64,000 nt of DNA from Fragum whitleyi (lineage: Eukaryota; Mollusca; Bivalvia; Cardiida; Cardiidae): positions 88,192,132 to 88,256,131 of the forward strand of contig OX411544.1 of assembly GCA_948146395.1 (NCBI GenBank). Direction: 5' to 3'. A model generated the notes under the pieces. It was not told the DNA's origin, made no database searches, and worked only from the letters and a program-made list of their open reading frames with translations. This document shows, one piece after another, positions 21,379 through 32,505 of the stretch. How positions within the stretch are numbered: the stretch's first letter is position 1; each line of letters starts with the position of its first letter. Position numbers and translations under genes: made by a program.

Positions 21379-21790
21379 CAGTAAGTGACATACTAAGGTT
21401 GACATCTATCTCGACTAAAAGAATTCTTAATCTATCAAGTATCACTCGATTCATCGTTTCAAACACTCCAATCACTCAAAAATCATTAAAAACAATTCGA
21501 AATCGTTAAAAACGCTCAACATTTCTATGAAATTTATCAAATTATTTCACGATTGTGATGGCTAGTGTTGATTCCTTATTGTCCGAATGGTACGCAAAGA
21601 CACACAAATAGGGAAGAACGTAGACGTATTTTAATTGGAAGAACACAATTTCGCTCGATCGAACCAAATTAGAAATATTGGATTACTTCCCTTACATTTT
21701 AGTTAAAACCCGTTCCTCCCACTCATTCAATTTCATTTCAAAATCATGTCAAAACCACTCAATTTGTCAATTCCACGATGATGTTAACCG
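21379..21790 (-). mobile_element. MITE-B, near-complete
   Basis: Starts CAGTAAGTGACATAC after TA. The B interior is clear (AACAATTCGAAATCG, GATGGCTAGTGTTGATT, AAAGACACACAAATAGGGAA). It ends CACGATGATGTTAACCG. The hairpin tip is decayed. Confidence 0.85.
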
Positions 21791-22424
21791 ACAAACGTCA
21801 TTCAATTAGAAAAAAATGGTCACGCACATAAAACAACCAAATAAATCCTTGGATGGCGACAAACACGTCGTAACTACAGCTTTTTCGAGGGTACTTAAAT
21901 AAGTCAAGACGTTTTTGACACATACAAAGAAAATCATAAGAGCGATTTTATATTTTGTAGAAAAAATCGAATCCAAGATGTTGTTGCTGATGTTAATTCC
22001 AATTTTGAGGCAGTCAGAATTTATGGAGATCAACGAATGACTAGTTATCGATTTAATGCTGCAAATGAACCAAAAAGATGTTTTACACATTATTAAACTT
22101 TTCTCAATAAACCTTTGCCATGCTTGACCTGCAATATTCCTGCCTTGGCAGAAGCTACAGACAAACATCAGTCTGCACATGTGTGCAGTCTGATGATTGT
22201 CTACACCACCTGGTTTTCATTTTTTAAACAGGAAAAAGGGAAAATTACATAAAATCAAAATGAATACCGACTGACAATTAGTGATTCCAGGGTTTTCAAG
22301 GCTTTGATTTTAATGCAAATTTGCCAAGGATTTAATTCAGTATGACAAGGATTAAGGTTCATGTTGAGATTTTTTGAATCAAATTTAATGCTGCTTCTAT
22401 TTTCGATAAAGGCACTTTGCCCAG
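21791..22424. other. No gene confirmed; family E hairpin
   Basis: CATCAGTCTGCACATG with GTGTGCAGTCTGATG is a 30-bp palindrome at 22167-22196. A 124-codon - strand ORF at 21806-22180 ends by the palindrome. It has several Cys-rich hydrophobic stretches but no recognised family. Confidence 0.5.
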
Positions 22425-22560
22425 CTAAACGATATATCAAATTGAAGCTATAGATGAGCACAATCAGTTGAAGAACATCATAGTCAATCATTGTGGAAAA
22501 GGGATATTTTGTTCAAAACCAACATCTTCATTTCGGCTGGAAAAAATGCCTACCTTTGAT
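22425..22560 (+). repeat. Dispersed repeat D, copy 1
   Basis: ATTGAAGCTATAGATGAGCA through CATTGTGGAAAAGGG. It matches 27148-27250 in the same orientation and 22905-23060 inverted. Confidence 0.65.
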
Positions 22561-22904
22561 CCAAACGTAGGCAAATGTTCCTATTAGGTTCTACTATTTT
22601 CAAATTTATTTCTTTCAAATTATATTTTTTTTATAATTCAATAATCCTTTACTAAGAAGTACATGTATATATTTATCATTTTGTGAAATAGCAATTGAAA
22701 TATTGCTAAACAACCTTACAGGTATATAAACTATTAATGTCCATTCATGTATTGATAGCACCATACCTTACATAGATCTACACGTTTACAAAATTAGAAT
22801 GACATACCTGACATACGTGTTTATAAAATAAGTCAAAATAAAATGCTTGCATGCCTACGTTTTGGGCTCGAGTTGTAGTAGTACCTCGGTAGTACTTTAT
22901 CAAA
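22561..22904. other. Spacer of an inverted pair
   Basis: Separates the two oppositely oriented copies of repeat D. AT-rich, no exon seen. Confidence 0.45.
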
Positions 22905-23110
22905 CAGTCATGCAGTTGCTGTTCTGTATAAAATGACCCTTTTCCACAATGTTTTGGCCATATCGCTTAAGCTATGGCAGTCTATTGTAGCTTAATTGCT
23001 TGTGCTCATAAAAAGCTTCATTCGTATGTATAATAAACCTGGACATACTGTTTTTTCTTGGCAAATGAAGTGCATTTAAAATTGGGTCTCAAACACTTTA
23101 CATGAACCTG
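22905..23110 (-). repeat. Dispersed repeat D, copy 2 (inverted)
   Basis: CATGCAGTTGCTGTTC, then CCCTTTTCCACAATGTTTTGG, TTTTTCTTGGCAAATGAAG and TCTCAAACACTTTACATGAA. This is the reverse complement of 27065-27290. Confidence 0.75.
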
Positions 23111-23456
23111 CTGAATTTCTACTAGTCAAATAGGTTTTTTGTTTTTTTCTTACCCAAAGTCAGGTGGACGCATCTGGAGATGGCTCGACCGAATGTCCAC
23201 ACCATATGAATACTGCACACCAATCAAGAACCGAAGACATTTCAATGTCAAAATCCAGGGACATATTTTGAAAAAATAAGTGTAACAATATCAAAACGAA
23301 TACATTGTTATTTTCCTTCATATTTGGAAGATAAACGATTCTGAGCAACAATATCTGCAACAATATTTGCGCAATTGAATATTAGATCATCTTAAGCATT
23401 TATAAATAATATGTTTAGCATCTTTGATTGATTATGCGAATTTTAAACAGGGTGGC
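23111..23456. other. No gene seen
   Basis: The 67-codon - strand ORF at 23160-23363 has no recognised features. Confidence 0.4.
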
Positions 23457-23730
23457 AATTGTCACAAGATACGCCTGTTACACTGCTGGATGTTCAAGTG
23501 TGAAACAAGGAAATAACTCAAACAATAACCTAGGCAGAGTTATTGTTGTTAGCAATGCACTCCGTTATCACGAAGGAACATAACTACCGAGTTTAAAGTC
23601 AATCGGACATAAGGTGACAGAGTTATACTCCGGACAAGGAAGCAGACGCCACCGGACGCCCCGACCGGACGCCGGACGCTAAAGGTGATCACAATGTAAG
23701 TACCGTCTTTCGACGGGCGTGTAAAAGGTG
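23457..23730. repeat. GGACGCC-rich dispersed repeat
   Basis: Runs from GGTGGCAATTGTCACAAG through GACAGAGTTATACTCCGG and CACCGGACGCCCCGACCGG to GGTGATCACAATGTAAG. It resembles a GC-rich repeat that I associate with molluscan genomes. Its GC content stands out against the AT-rich surroundings. Confidence 0.5.
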
Positions 23731-23939
23731 ATCTGTGGTACGAAAAGTAATCTTCTAGATTATTCGAAAAGTATTGATCCTAGCCAAAATGCGAGGGTCG
23801 AAACTTTTCAAATTTTGCATTTCTTCTAAGACTATACGTAGAAGTATGATGACTATTTTTAAAGAAACTCCCGGTATGTGTCGACATCTACGGAAACAAA
23901 TTTCTCACAAAGCACCCCTTGCCTTCTGTTACGAGCAAT

Positions 23940-24210
23940 AATCGGATATCTCCTTGTCTTACATAAGTTCAACATAACATTCTAAATGACGCCATCATGA
24001 CGTTCTCGGGGTATTTCCGCCACCAGAGCGTTTAAAAAATTGATTGAACGCATTAAAAATTGTTTTCATAGGAGAACATGAATATGTCAAAGGGTTTTAT
24101 TTGTGACAATCTGGTTCAGACCTTGTCTTGAATTGAAATGTAATTAGGCTTTACAAGGCTCGCACAATAATATTTCTATTCTAGACTCGGTTAATATCAG
24201 TTTGTCTCAA
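23940..24210 (+). repeat. Dispersed repeat I, copy 2
   Basis: TCTCCTTGTCTTACATAAG, GACGCCATCATGACGTTC and AGACTCGGTTAATATCAG. Inverted relative to 10318-10545. Confidence 0.55.
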
Positions 24211-24241
24211 ATCAAATCTCTTGACAGATCCTATACAGTTA

Positions 24242-24678
24242 CAGTTAGTTACATCGTGAAATTGACAAGGTGAATGGTTTTGGAATGATTTAGGAATGAA
24301 ATTGAATGAGTGTGTGGAACGAGTTTTGAGTGAAGTTAATGGGAGGTAATTCTATATCGCAAATTTTGTTCAGGATGAACAAAATTGGCTATATTGATTA
24401 CCTCACTTAAATAAAATATGCATACAAGTTCTATATATAGCTTCCTACTCTTTCAAGAACCTACGAGATGCTAACAATTTGAATTATGTCAGAGAAATTG
24501 CGATTTTTCTCAACCAAAATTTATTTTTAATGACGTTATTGATTCTATATTTTTCAATAAGTTTGAGTGATTTTGAATGGTTTGAGTGAGTGTTTGGAAT
24601 GAGTGGATGGAGCGCTGAGTGAGCGATTTAGAATGGTTATGATTGAGGTGAATGTCAATTTCACGATGTCATTAACTG
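24242..24678 (+). mobile_element. MITE-A, near-complete
   Basis: Starts CAGTTAGTTACATCG after TA and ends CATTAACTG before TA. Full interior. The next MITE, in the opposite orientation, begins immediately after that TA. Confidence 0.92.
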
Positions 24679-25108
24679 TAGTAGCATCATGAATTGACAT
24701 TCATCCCAATCAAAAACCATAAAACAATAAATTGCTTACTCAGCGCTTCATTCATTCATTCATTCATTCAAAAACACTCACTCGAACTATTCAAAAACGC
24801 TCCAAAACCACTAAAAAGTTAAGATCAACACCTTCATTCACTTCATGCATAATAAATATATTGGCAAAAAATGTTGATTTAACTGACATGGTTGAAATCA
24901 AAAGCATCTGATTGGTATTTGAAGAAATATCGAACTTGTTAACATATTTAATCAAAGAGAAGTAATACATATCGCTTTTTTGTTCTGAACAAAACTAGCA
25001 ATATTGGATTACCAACCCTTGATTTTCACTCAAAAAACACTCATCGCATTCATTCAACTTCATTCCAAAATCATTCAAAAATCATGTCAAATTTACGACG
25101 TTGTTATC
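24679..25108 (-). mobile_element. MITE-A, diverged, abutting the previous copy
   Basis: Begins TAGTAGCATCATGAATTGAC and runs to ACGACGTTGTTATCTA. It has five tandem ATTC units (CATTCATTCATTCATTC), longer than most copies, and a reduced hairpin. Confidence 0.85.
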
Positions 25109-25924
25109 TATATATCCTTTACCCTTATCTTTTTACGCAGATCTCAGAATGTCCTTTCTTGCGAAACAGGTCACAAACACAAGCGATTTTAAGGACTAAC
25201 TACAATCACGCATATTACTCAATTGCGAAATAAAAATAAATCCTCTTTTGAAAAATATCGTCGATAAATGGTCATCAAATCAAGACTACAGCTTATTCAA
25301 GCTTATTCAAGCTGTTGTGACGATGTTTTGATTATTCCATTGTATGAAAACCCTCTACGCTAGTTTGCAACGGTATTTTAATAATGGCGGATAGCCGTTC
25401 GTGAAAAAGTGAGTGTTATTTATTTTTGTTCGAGATTGCTTTAATCTGTCATCCTGTTCGACAATCACAACATTTACGTAATCAGAATTGAATAAATTAT
25501 CCATCGTTAGTAATGTTTTAACATCCTACTGCGCTGTTTGTGTGTGATATAGCTTGCAAGATGGTGTTTTGATGACATTTAAAAATGAAGCGCAAAACGA
25601 AAGTAGTAATGGTCATATTTTTCTTAAAATTACCACACTAGCAAGAACCTATGTTGGTGGACGGGGACAAGGTATCTCCCAAAAGTGACCCAAAATGCTT
25701 TGGTTTTAGCCCTTTGTCTCGGAAATATAGACACTTGAAAAATCCCATGATGTACGCTACAATCCAAACCGAAACTATATTATGTGGTACATGGATATGT
25801 TTGTACTCACCGGTTAAAAAACTCAATTAAGAACCTGTGCCCAACGTATATTTATAAATTAAAATATTAGTGAATATATTTCAATGGATTGCAAAGCACG
25901 GAAAGCTGACTGTAGTTATTTAAT
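25109..25924. other. No gene seen
   Basis: Includes a small duplication, CTTATTCAAGCTTATTCAAGC near 25291-25311. No exon pattern. Confidence 0.45.
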
Positions 25925-25985
25925 CTACTGAACAAAATTAGCGATATTTGATAAACCTCCCTATAATTTCACTCCGATTTTAAAA
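25925..25985 (-). mobile_element. MITE hairpin fragment
   Basis: CTGAACAAAATTAGCGATAT through AACCTCCC and ATTTCACTC. This is the right half of the central hairpin with part of its flank. Confidence 0.65.
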
Positions 25986-26039
25986 CAATCGCTAGTGTTC
26001 ACGAATATAAAATAATAAGCGGGGTGGTTCATAACTTAA

Positions 26040-26230
26040 ACCCACCTACGAAATGACGCGCTCTCATGGTTGCGCCCTAATCATTTTCGAGGTACATTTT
26101 ATAGAATCGTCGAGGGTTCCCGATTGAGATGTGCAGTTGGGGGCGTGAAAAAAGGTGCCGTTGTAGTACTGATGAGGAAAAAACAGGAATTCATGGTGAG
26201 GTGCCGAGTCGGCGCGATATTACTTGAGAA
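26040..26230 (+). repeat. Dispersed repeat K, copy 2
   Basis: ATGACGCGCTCTCATGGTTGCGCCCTAATC and GAATCGTCGAGGGTTCCCGA match the reverse complement of 19388-19470. The 94-codon ORF at 26070-26354 lies on this repeat. Confidence 0.65.
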
Positions 26231-26756
26231 TTGTGTAAATCGGCGTAAGCCCAAATTTTATTCATCGATCAGTATTAGGGTTGCACTCATTTATATATAT
26301 ATATATGATAATTGTCAACATTTTCTGTCCTTTTTTCACAGTTCTCTTATATAAGTCATAAAAGTGCAATCGGCGAATTTATATAAGTCTATTATTGTTG
26401 CTTATTCATTTTTCTATAACGGACAACTCTCTTTTTCAAAGGAACGAATTAGCAATATTTTTATAGAAAGCACTAAGTAATATTAAACTAAAATTGAAAA
26501 CTGGGAAGATTCAGACGTCTGGTGATTATTTGTATGGCGAAATAAAGTAAGACATTTGTTATATGTCATGTGAAAATAGGCCATCTTTGTACGGTTACGA
26601 ACAGCCCAAATGATCAAACTATTTTAAAAATTACACGCTTAGCGATCCATTTAAATCATGCAAAACGCTGATTCAAATCGTACGAAACACACAGAAATCT
26701 TTCATAAAACGCTTCAACATCGTTCAAAGCACACTTCAACTTAATTTAAGTCGATA
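26231..26756. other. No gene; possible worn MITE-B traces
   Basis: An (AT)n run lies near 26290-26306. Between about 26630 and 26735, sequence such as AAACGCTTCAACATCGTTCAAAG resembles the repetitive left part of MITE-B without a clear terminus. Confidence 0.4.
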
Positions 26757-26969
26757 CGGTTAACAACATTGTGAAATTGATAAGGTGAAATATTTTGGAA
26801 TGATTAGTGCTTAGAATTTTAATTTGCAAGTTAAATCGCGATCTTTTTTAAGCTATATTTATTTTGAGTGAAGTTGTTGATCTTATCTTCTTCTTGATTT
26901 TGCAGCGTTTTTTAATGGTTTGTACGGTTTTGATTGAGGTGAATGTCAATTTCACGATGCCACTAACTG
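26757..26969 (+). mobile_element. MITE-A, internally deleted
   Basis: Starts CGGTTAACAACATTG after TA and ends CACTAACTG. It lacks the hairpin entirely, passing from GGAATGATTAG to TTGCAAGTTAAATCGCGATC. At 213 bp it is the shortest copy with both ends. Confidence 0.85.
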
Positions 26970-27064
26970 CAGTACGAAGGTTGTCGAGCAAAGTTATAAT
27001 TAATTGGTCAAAACTGTAACGTTGGTCTCAAACAAAGTAGGGGAAAATGGAACAAAATACCCAC

Positions 27065-27290
27065 CTTAATGTTCATGTGAAGTGTTTGAGAACCGATTTT
27101 AAGTGCACTTCATTTGCCAAGAAAAAGCAGTATGTCCAGGTATGTTATATATCAAAATGAAGCTATTTATGAGCAAAAGCAGTTGGGCAACATAAGACTG
27201 TCATAGCTATAGCGGTATTTCCAAAACATTGTGGAAAAGGGTCATTTTGTAGAGAACAAGCAACTGCATGATTGTTGGAAAAGTAGGCTC
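27065..27290 (+). repeat. Dispersed repeat D, copy 3
   Basis: TTCATGTGAAGTGTTTGAGA, CACTTCATTTGCCAAGAAAA, AAAACATTGTGGAAAAGGG and CAAGCAACTGCATGATTG. Same orientation as 22425-22560. Confidence 0.75.
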
Positions 27291-27330
27291 ATATTTTAAC
27301 AAGGTACAGTCTTATGTTCTACCAAAGATA

Positions 27331-27452
27331 GTATGTCCAATTTGGACGAAATTTCGATATGTATTACACCCCCCACCCTTGAATTGCACTCAAATCTCAC
27401 TCACCAAACGCATGAAATTTCAGTTGCAAATCATTCAAAAATCGTTCACCTC
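27331..27452 (-). mobile_element. MITE-B right half
   Basis: Starts within the hairpin (GTCCAATTTGGACGAAATTTC), continues TTACACCCCCCACCC, and ends TTCACCTCGTCAAATC, where it fuses with the next copy. Confidence 0.75.
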
Positions 27453-27839
27453 GTCAAATCGTGAAATTGGTAAACTAAATGACATCGGAAAGGTTTCGGA
27501 ATTAAATTGAATGAGCGAATGGTTTGAGTGTTATGAGCTGGAGGTATTCCAATATCGCTATTTTATTCAAGATTATTAAAGTTAGCGATTTTTTGTACAT
27601 CCTTTTCATAAAATATTAAAAAAAGATAATAAAAAAACCCTTTTTTTATATCTTCGAGAACCAATCAGGCGTATACGAAATTCAATTAAGTCGGAGTAAA
27701 TCTTGGGTTTTCTTAACGACTTATATTTAAATATAGTTGCTTATCTTTTTGGTGATTCTGCAGCGTTTTAGAATGGTTTGGGGGAGTGTTTGAAATGAAT
27801 GTGAGGGTATGAGAGTCAAATTAATGATGTTTTTAACTG
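27453..27839 (+). mobile_element. MITE-A fused head-on to the previous fragment
   Basis: The first bases of the normal terminus are missing; it opens GTGAAATTGGTAAACTAAATGA directly at the fragment. It ends TTTTTAACTG with TA at 27840-27841. The hairpin is diverged. Confidence 0.8.
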
Positions 27840-27841
27840 TA

Positions 27842-28699
27842 TAACCTTACAAGTATCGGCCGGTACATTTCTTTGTTACCTGGCCAAACTTGTCTTGGTT
27901 ATTCTTACCAACCAGTCTTTGGTAGACTTCCCTCAGTACACGCCATACTTCAATTGCAAGAAAAGTTTATCGGGCAAGAGTAAGGAATTCCGCAGCCGAG
28001 CCCGATAAACTTTTTCATCTCCAGTAAGCTTTCATTTATTCTATTTATCCTTATACTAGGAGCAATAAATTATTTTCCAGGTTTGTTCTTTATTTCTTTA
28101 AGAAAATTTAATCTTGTCCCGATTTACCACACCGACTGCTCATCACAAGGGAGAATCGGTGGATGAGGTGGGAATGATCGCTTACGATTGAAAACTCGCT
28201 TACTGTAAGGATTTCCGATGTTGTAATAAGAAAATATTTAACAAAAGAACACTTAAGCAATACTTTCCTACCTTAATGATTAAGAAGATTTGAATCGGGT
28301 GATCGCCATCTTAACCCTCCATTTTTTCTTAAATCTTGATGTCTTTCAGCTACTCCAATGCCTTCCTTGTTCTTAATCAGAGGGCGGACATACATTGAGA
28401 TCAGATGCAAAGCTACTATCTCCGAAATCCTCCTCGCTCGAATAAAATCTGTGGTTAATCCATCCTAGATACATACAAGGTGTCATGAGCCAGATTCTTG
28501 ATAGTTAGACATTGGCTACAAGAATAAATCAAGAAAAAAGATTATACCATACTACTAGGTTCAAGTAAAATATGCAATTTTTCTGCTAGGCTAACAGGTT
28601 TGTAAATCCTGACAGTTTACGGGGTTGAATGTAAACACGCACGTTAAGCTTCGCCACAATTTTTATAGATTACGTCACCAGTCATGTCATTTTGTGTTT
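27842..28699. other. No gene; one strong hairpin
   Basis: AAAAGTTTATCGGGC at 27961-27975 pairs with GCCCGATAAACTTTTT at 28000-28015. The remainder shows no gene. Confidence 0.55.
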
Positions 28700-28890
28700 G
28701 TGTGTCTTCACGGACTAATTAAACGTATTTAAAACCACACAAGCCATTGAAATTGTGGACATACTTGATCGATTTGAATGAAATTTCGCTCGTTTTAAGT
28801 CGACTTCGAAGTGTTTTAGAACGATTTCGGGGCGCTTGTGTATGATTTGGGTTAGTTTTGGAATCGATGAATGGAGTGCTTATCGAATAA
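28700..28890 (+). mobile_element. MITE-B right part
   Basis: TGTGTGTCTTCACGGACTAAT, GATTTGAATGAAATTTCGCTCG, AACGATTTCGGGGCGC and GGAATCGATGAATGGAGTGC, ending AATAACTG. The left half and hairpin are absent. Confidence 0.7.
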
Positions 28891-29419
28891 CTGTAAGTGG
28901 TCGCCGTCTGGTAGGCCTATTTATGAAAAATGTAGGGAAATTAAATGTTGTCTAACTTTTCTGTGACTGGTCTGTTAAAAGTTCAGTTATAAGAATAATA
29001 AGAAAATTACAGCATTTATATTTTCATTATTATCTAAAAGAAGGGCTTGAGTGTAAAAGGTACATTTCTTTTCATTATGTTCTGTAGGTCAATGACCGAT
29101 GAAGGTTCCTCAGTACATACATATAATTATATTTTGGCGATTTAAACGTCGTATCTACGATGTTTTCGTCGCAAATCAACACAATTATATCTTATACAAG
29201 CTTTCATGTCATCCTTTAAATATCAAATTCATTTTGAATTTGGTGTGAATGATCTTTAAGGAGGACTGGCGTCCGTCATAAGCCTGGTACAGCTGCACTT
29301 AAACGTATCATCTCTATTATGAATTTTACATTGAAAATGATAGGAGATAACGGTTTCTCGAACCTCACTCTTTCTTGCGGATCTATAGAAATGAACACCC
29401 TGAAAAAGACACAGTTGAT
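28891..29419. other. No gene seen
   Basis: AT-rich; no matched repeat. Confidence 0.45.
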
Positions 29420-29665
29420 GCTTTTAGAAATGAATTTCGGATGAAATTAAATGAGATTGATGAGTGAATTTTGAATGAAATTTAAGGAAGGTAACACAGA
29501 AACGCTAATTTCGTTACGCCCCTTTAAGGCAATGCAAGTTGTGGGTGTTTTGAATGAATGAATGAATGAATGAATGAATGAATGAATGAATGAATGAATG
29601 AATGAATGAATGAATGAATGAATTAATTAATCACCGGGGGAGTGATTTAAAATGATATAGATAGG
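29420..29665 (+). mobile_element. Degraded MITE carrying a microsatellite
   Basis: GATGAAATTAAATGAGATTG, GAAGGTAAC, ACGCTAATTTCGTTACGCCCC and TGGGTGTTTTGAATGAATG keep the MITE order. The usual GAATGAATGG has expanded to (GAAT)n at 29552-29620. Confidence 0.65.
29552..29630 (+). repeat. (GAAT)n microsatellite
   Basis: About 17 uninterrupted GAAT units followed by AATTAATTAA. It sits where complete MITE copies have two or three GAAT units. Confidence 0.95.
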
Positions 29666-30193
29666 AGAGAGTATGAATTTAGACATGCGCATTGGGGTTG
29701 ATATTTGACTAAGTCTTTAGACCTAAAATTCTACAGAACGACATAAATGCTATGCCTGTTTTTTTTCAGTCAGTTTTTCCAGAAACGCATGCATATAACG
29801 GTTTACTTACATGCAATATTTGTTTTTGAATAGGAAAAAATATCTTTTTATCTGCCTTTAGTCTAGTCTACATAATTCGGGTCAGACATCGAGCCAATTT
29901 GGCATTTTTACGAGTAGATAAGGTAAAACAGTCTGTAAGCAATAAATCAAATAGTATATTCTATCTCTGTTTTATTGGAGTATTTAAGCGTGTTCATTAA
30001 AATAATCCAGAAACCAAGGTTTGATAGAAATTTAAATTTACATAGAAATGAAAAAAAAAAAAGTCGGATAAGATCGTGGCATATCGATTATTGCCAAATA
30101 TGGCGACCCTAGCATTTAATGATTATACACGCAAATAATCAAATATCGTACGGAAATTTGTGCATATTCAAACAATTTTTAATATGTTAAATC
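29666..30193. other. No gene seen
   Basis: Left flank of the LINE fragment. A 12-bp A run occurs near 30051. Confidence 0.5.
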
Positions 30194-31294
30194 GTGATAA
30201 AGGCTGCATCCAATACAGTGGATGAAGCGTCCCAGTCTATACATTTAGGAGTTATAAACGACAAAAACATGTCTCACGATCTTTCAGTGCAAGAATGCTG
30301 TAATAAACTCAGGAGTACATACTTCAGTCTAAATGGTTCCGGTATAAGCCGAGATTGTATGCATCCATTATCTCTTAAAAAGGTATATGAAACCGTAGTT
30401 CTATCTAAAGCGCTTTATGGAAGCAAATTGTGGTCCTCGCTTACTGATACACAAGTTATATCGCTTGAACGCGCCTATAGGCAATGTATTAAGCACATTC
30501 AATATTTACCCCGCACAACGCCAACTGCTATAGCTTTAAGCTGTCTAGGTATTATGCCTCTTGAACAATACATCGACAAGAGAAAGCTTATATTTTTTGG
30601 TCAGTTGTGCAGACTAAGATCAGACATAAGAATTAAAGATATGTTTACTCTCCGTCTAGTTTCTTTCATGCAAAGCCCAAGTCAAAGAATCGGATATTTT
30701 CCCGATATATACAGAGTACTTGGTAAATACGGACTAACACATGTACTCTTACAATATTTAGAAGATGCATCTTTTCCGAGTGTATTCTCGTGGAAGAGGA
30801 TAATAACTCAAGCAACTAGGAATTACACTGAAAATATGTTATCGACTACTATTGAAGCCGACCGAAGTTTGCAAGATTTCAAACTTATTCATATTGAATT
30901 TTCATATCCATGCAATCTTTGGTATTTCAGTAGACTTTACCGTAGTCAATTAAAATATTGTTACACGGCGATTTACTTAATTGCAAGACTTTTTTCAAGA
31001 AAATATCACATGACATGTTTTGAGTGCAAAAAAGCAGTTGATTGCCTTACAACACATGCCGTTTTATTTTGCTATTACAATGAGGCAAAGAGGGATAAAA
31101 TGTGGACCGATCTATTAAATGTAGTCGGTGAAAGTAACTATGAAATTCTGATCAGGTTGTCGACAAAAATACAAATAATTCAATTACTTTCAGGTTGTTT
31201 CGCTCTAAACCTTTCAGACGAAGACAGATTAACATGCTTCAAGACATGTTTAAAAAATCTTCATGTTTTAACAGCAGGTTATATCTATATTTAA
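30194..31294 (+). pseudogene. LINE ORF2 C-terminal remnant (366 codons)
   Basis: An uninterrupted reading frame, but without the YADD-bearing polymerase core or the endonuclease, so it cannot mobilise itself. Recognisable parts: HLGV near residue 18, SKALYGSKLW near 92, an RYRQCIKHIQYLPR-type connecting helix region, and a C-terminal zinc-knuckle-like cluster with CFECKKAV, then TTHAVLFC. By knowledge of the family this region follows the thumb of the reverse transcriptase and binds nucleic acid. The nominal start is a GTG directly after a TAA and is not a real initiation site. The intact frame over 1.1 kb implies a fairly recent insertion. Clade (CR1/L2-like or other) was not determined. Confidence 0.85.
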
Positions 31295-31924
31295 CAGAAT
31301 ATATGTAAAATCTGTTTTTCAACTTCAAGTTGTTGAAAAAAGCTCCATATTTGTACATAATTTGTGTGTTAAAACAATATCTTAACCCATATTCGGCTGA
31401 ATCTAGATTGTATTATAAATAAATCTTAACTCAAAAGTCAATTTTTCGTTACAATTACGCAATTTCAAACAGGAGGTATGGGCTAAAATCAGTCCGCACT
31501 TACCTGCGGGCTGATCTTTGTCTCTACTGCCTGTGAAAGACATTTGTTCAATATAAGCCAGTCTGAAAAGGGTTAAGATCATACATATTTAAAGCTATTC
31601 CAAATCAAAATGAACATCGATTAAACATTTAGTGATGTATAATCATAACAATAAAAAAAATCATAATGATAAAATAAACTATGTGCCGTCGTAGGCCGCC
31701 ATTACCATATTGTAACAGCTAGATACAGCTGTGGCAACGAGGTTCTAAGTAGTTATCGTCGTAAAATTACGATAGGCTCCATTCTTGTACTCCTTTTACT
31801 AAGAAAGGGAAAATAGAATGGACTGTGATTAAATTGTAAAAAAAAAATAGGCATTGTAATGACATGATCTGTTTGCCTTGTTTTTCGTTTCGCCAAGGTC
31901 GATAAATCTAAGGTTTCGATGTTT
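31295..31924 (+). other. LINE 3' UTR, first part
   Basis: Includes a hairpin-prone stretch, ATCAGTCCGCACTTACCTGCGGGCTGAT, near 31489-31516. That segment may be part of a separate short repeat inserted into the UTR. Confidence 0.5.
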
Positions 31925-32120
31925 TTCAAAACTCCTATCTAAAAGAAAAAAAAATCCTGTTGATTTTTTTACTAGATACTTAGGATGCACGGGCTCGCTT
32001 GGGTGATCGGATGTTAATTCTGTCTAAACATCGGTTAGACGAGGTTCGCTTTTGATCGCCCACTCGAACTTGTGCAACTATAAAATCAAGATTCGACATA
32101 GGATAGGAGTTTTAAACGTT
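31925..32120. mobile_element. Foldback element nested in the LINE 3' UTR
   Basis: TTTTCAAAACTCCTATCTAA faces GATAGGAGTTTTAAACG. The centre carries a family G-like stem (GGGTGATCGG ... TTTTGATCGCCCACTCG). Confidence 0.65.
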
Positions 32121-32318
32121 ATATAACGTATATGTTTGTTGCATATGTGTATATTTGTTGGACATATGTTTGTATGTATAATTGTATATATGTGTGTATT
32201 TGTAACCGTTTCTGTTTGTAATATGTAAATTCTCTCCTAAAAGGAGGCAATAAAGAATATCTATCTATCTATCCTTTCGGGTCAAGCGTCGCGCAACCAA
32301 ACCTAGGATCAACGTATT

Positions 32319-32505
32319 TAGTTAACAACTTCGTGAAATTGTCAATTTGTAAGTTTTGAGCTGAATTAAAAGGGGATAATCCAATACCGCTAATTTTGTT
32401 CATGATGAACAGATTAAGAGATATTTATTACCTTTCTTTAATAGAATCAGTTCTATAAAAAGCTTTATATTTCTTCAAGAACCAATGAGAAGCTAATAAT
32501 TTCAA
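32319..32505 (+). mobile_element. MITE-A left part
   Basis: TTAGTTAACAACTTCGTGAA, a worn hairpin, then TTCTTCAAGAACCAATGAGAAGC. It breaks at TTTCAAGCTG, where the satellite array begins. Confidence 0.75.

Larger units (their letters stand above)
30195..32275 (+). mobile_element. 5'-truncated LINE (non-LTR retrotransposon)
   Basis: Keeps the ORF2 C-terminus and a 3' UTR that ends AAAAGGAGGCAATAAAGAAT followed by (ATCT)3-4. The short tandem tail is typical of several invertebrate LINE groups. The 5' break falls after the polymerase core, as expected from incomplete reverse transcription. A foldback element is nested in the 3' UTR. Confidence 0.85.

Noticed and set aside
21806..22180. 124-codon - strand ORF
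   Set aside because: No recognised domain, ends at a family E palindrome, and has no splice sites that extend it. Kept as unconfirmed only.
26070..26354. 94-codon + strand ORF
   Set aside because: It lies on repeat K and an (AT)n run; there is no splice or polyadenylation support.
30194..31294. Complete reverse transcriptase gene
   Set aside because: The polymerase core with its YADD motif and the endonuclease are absent; only the C-terminal part remains.
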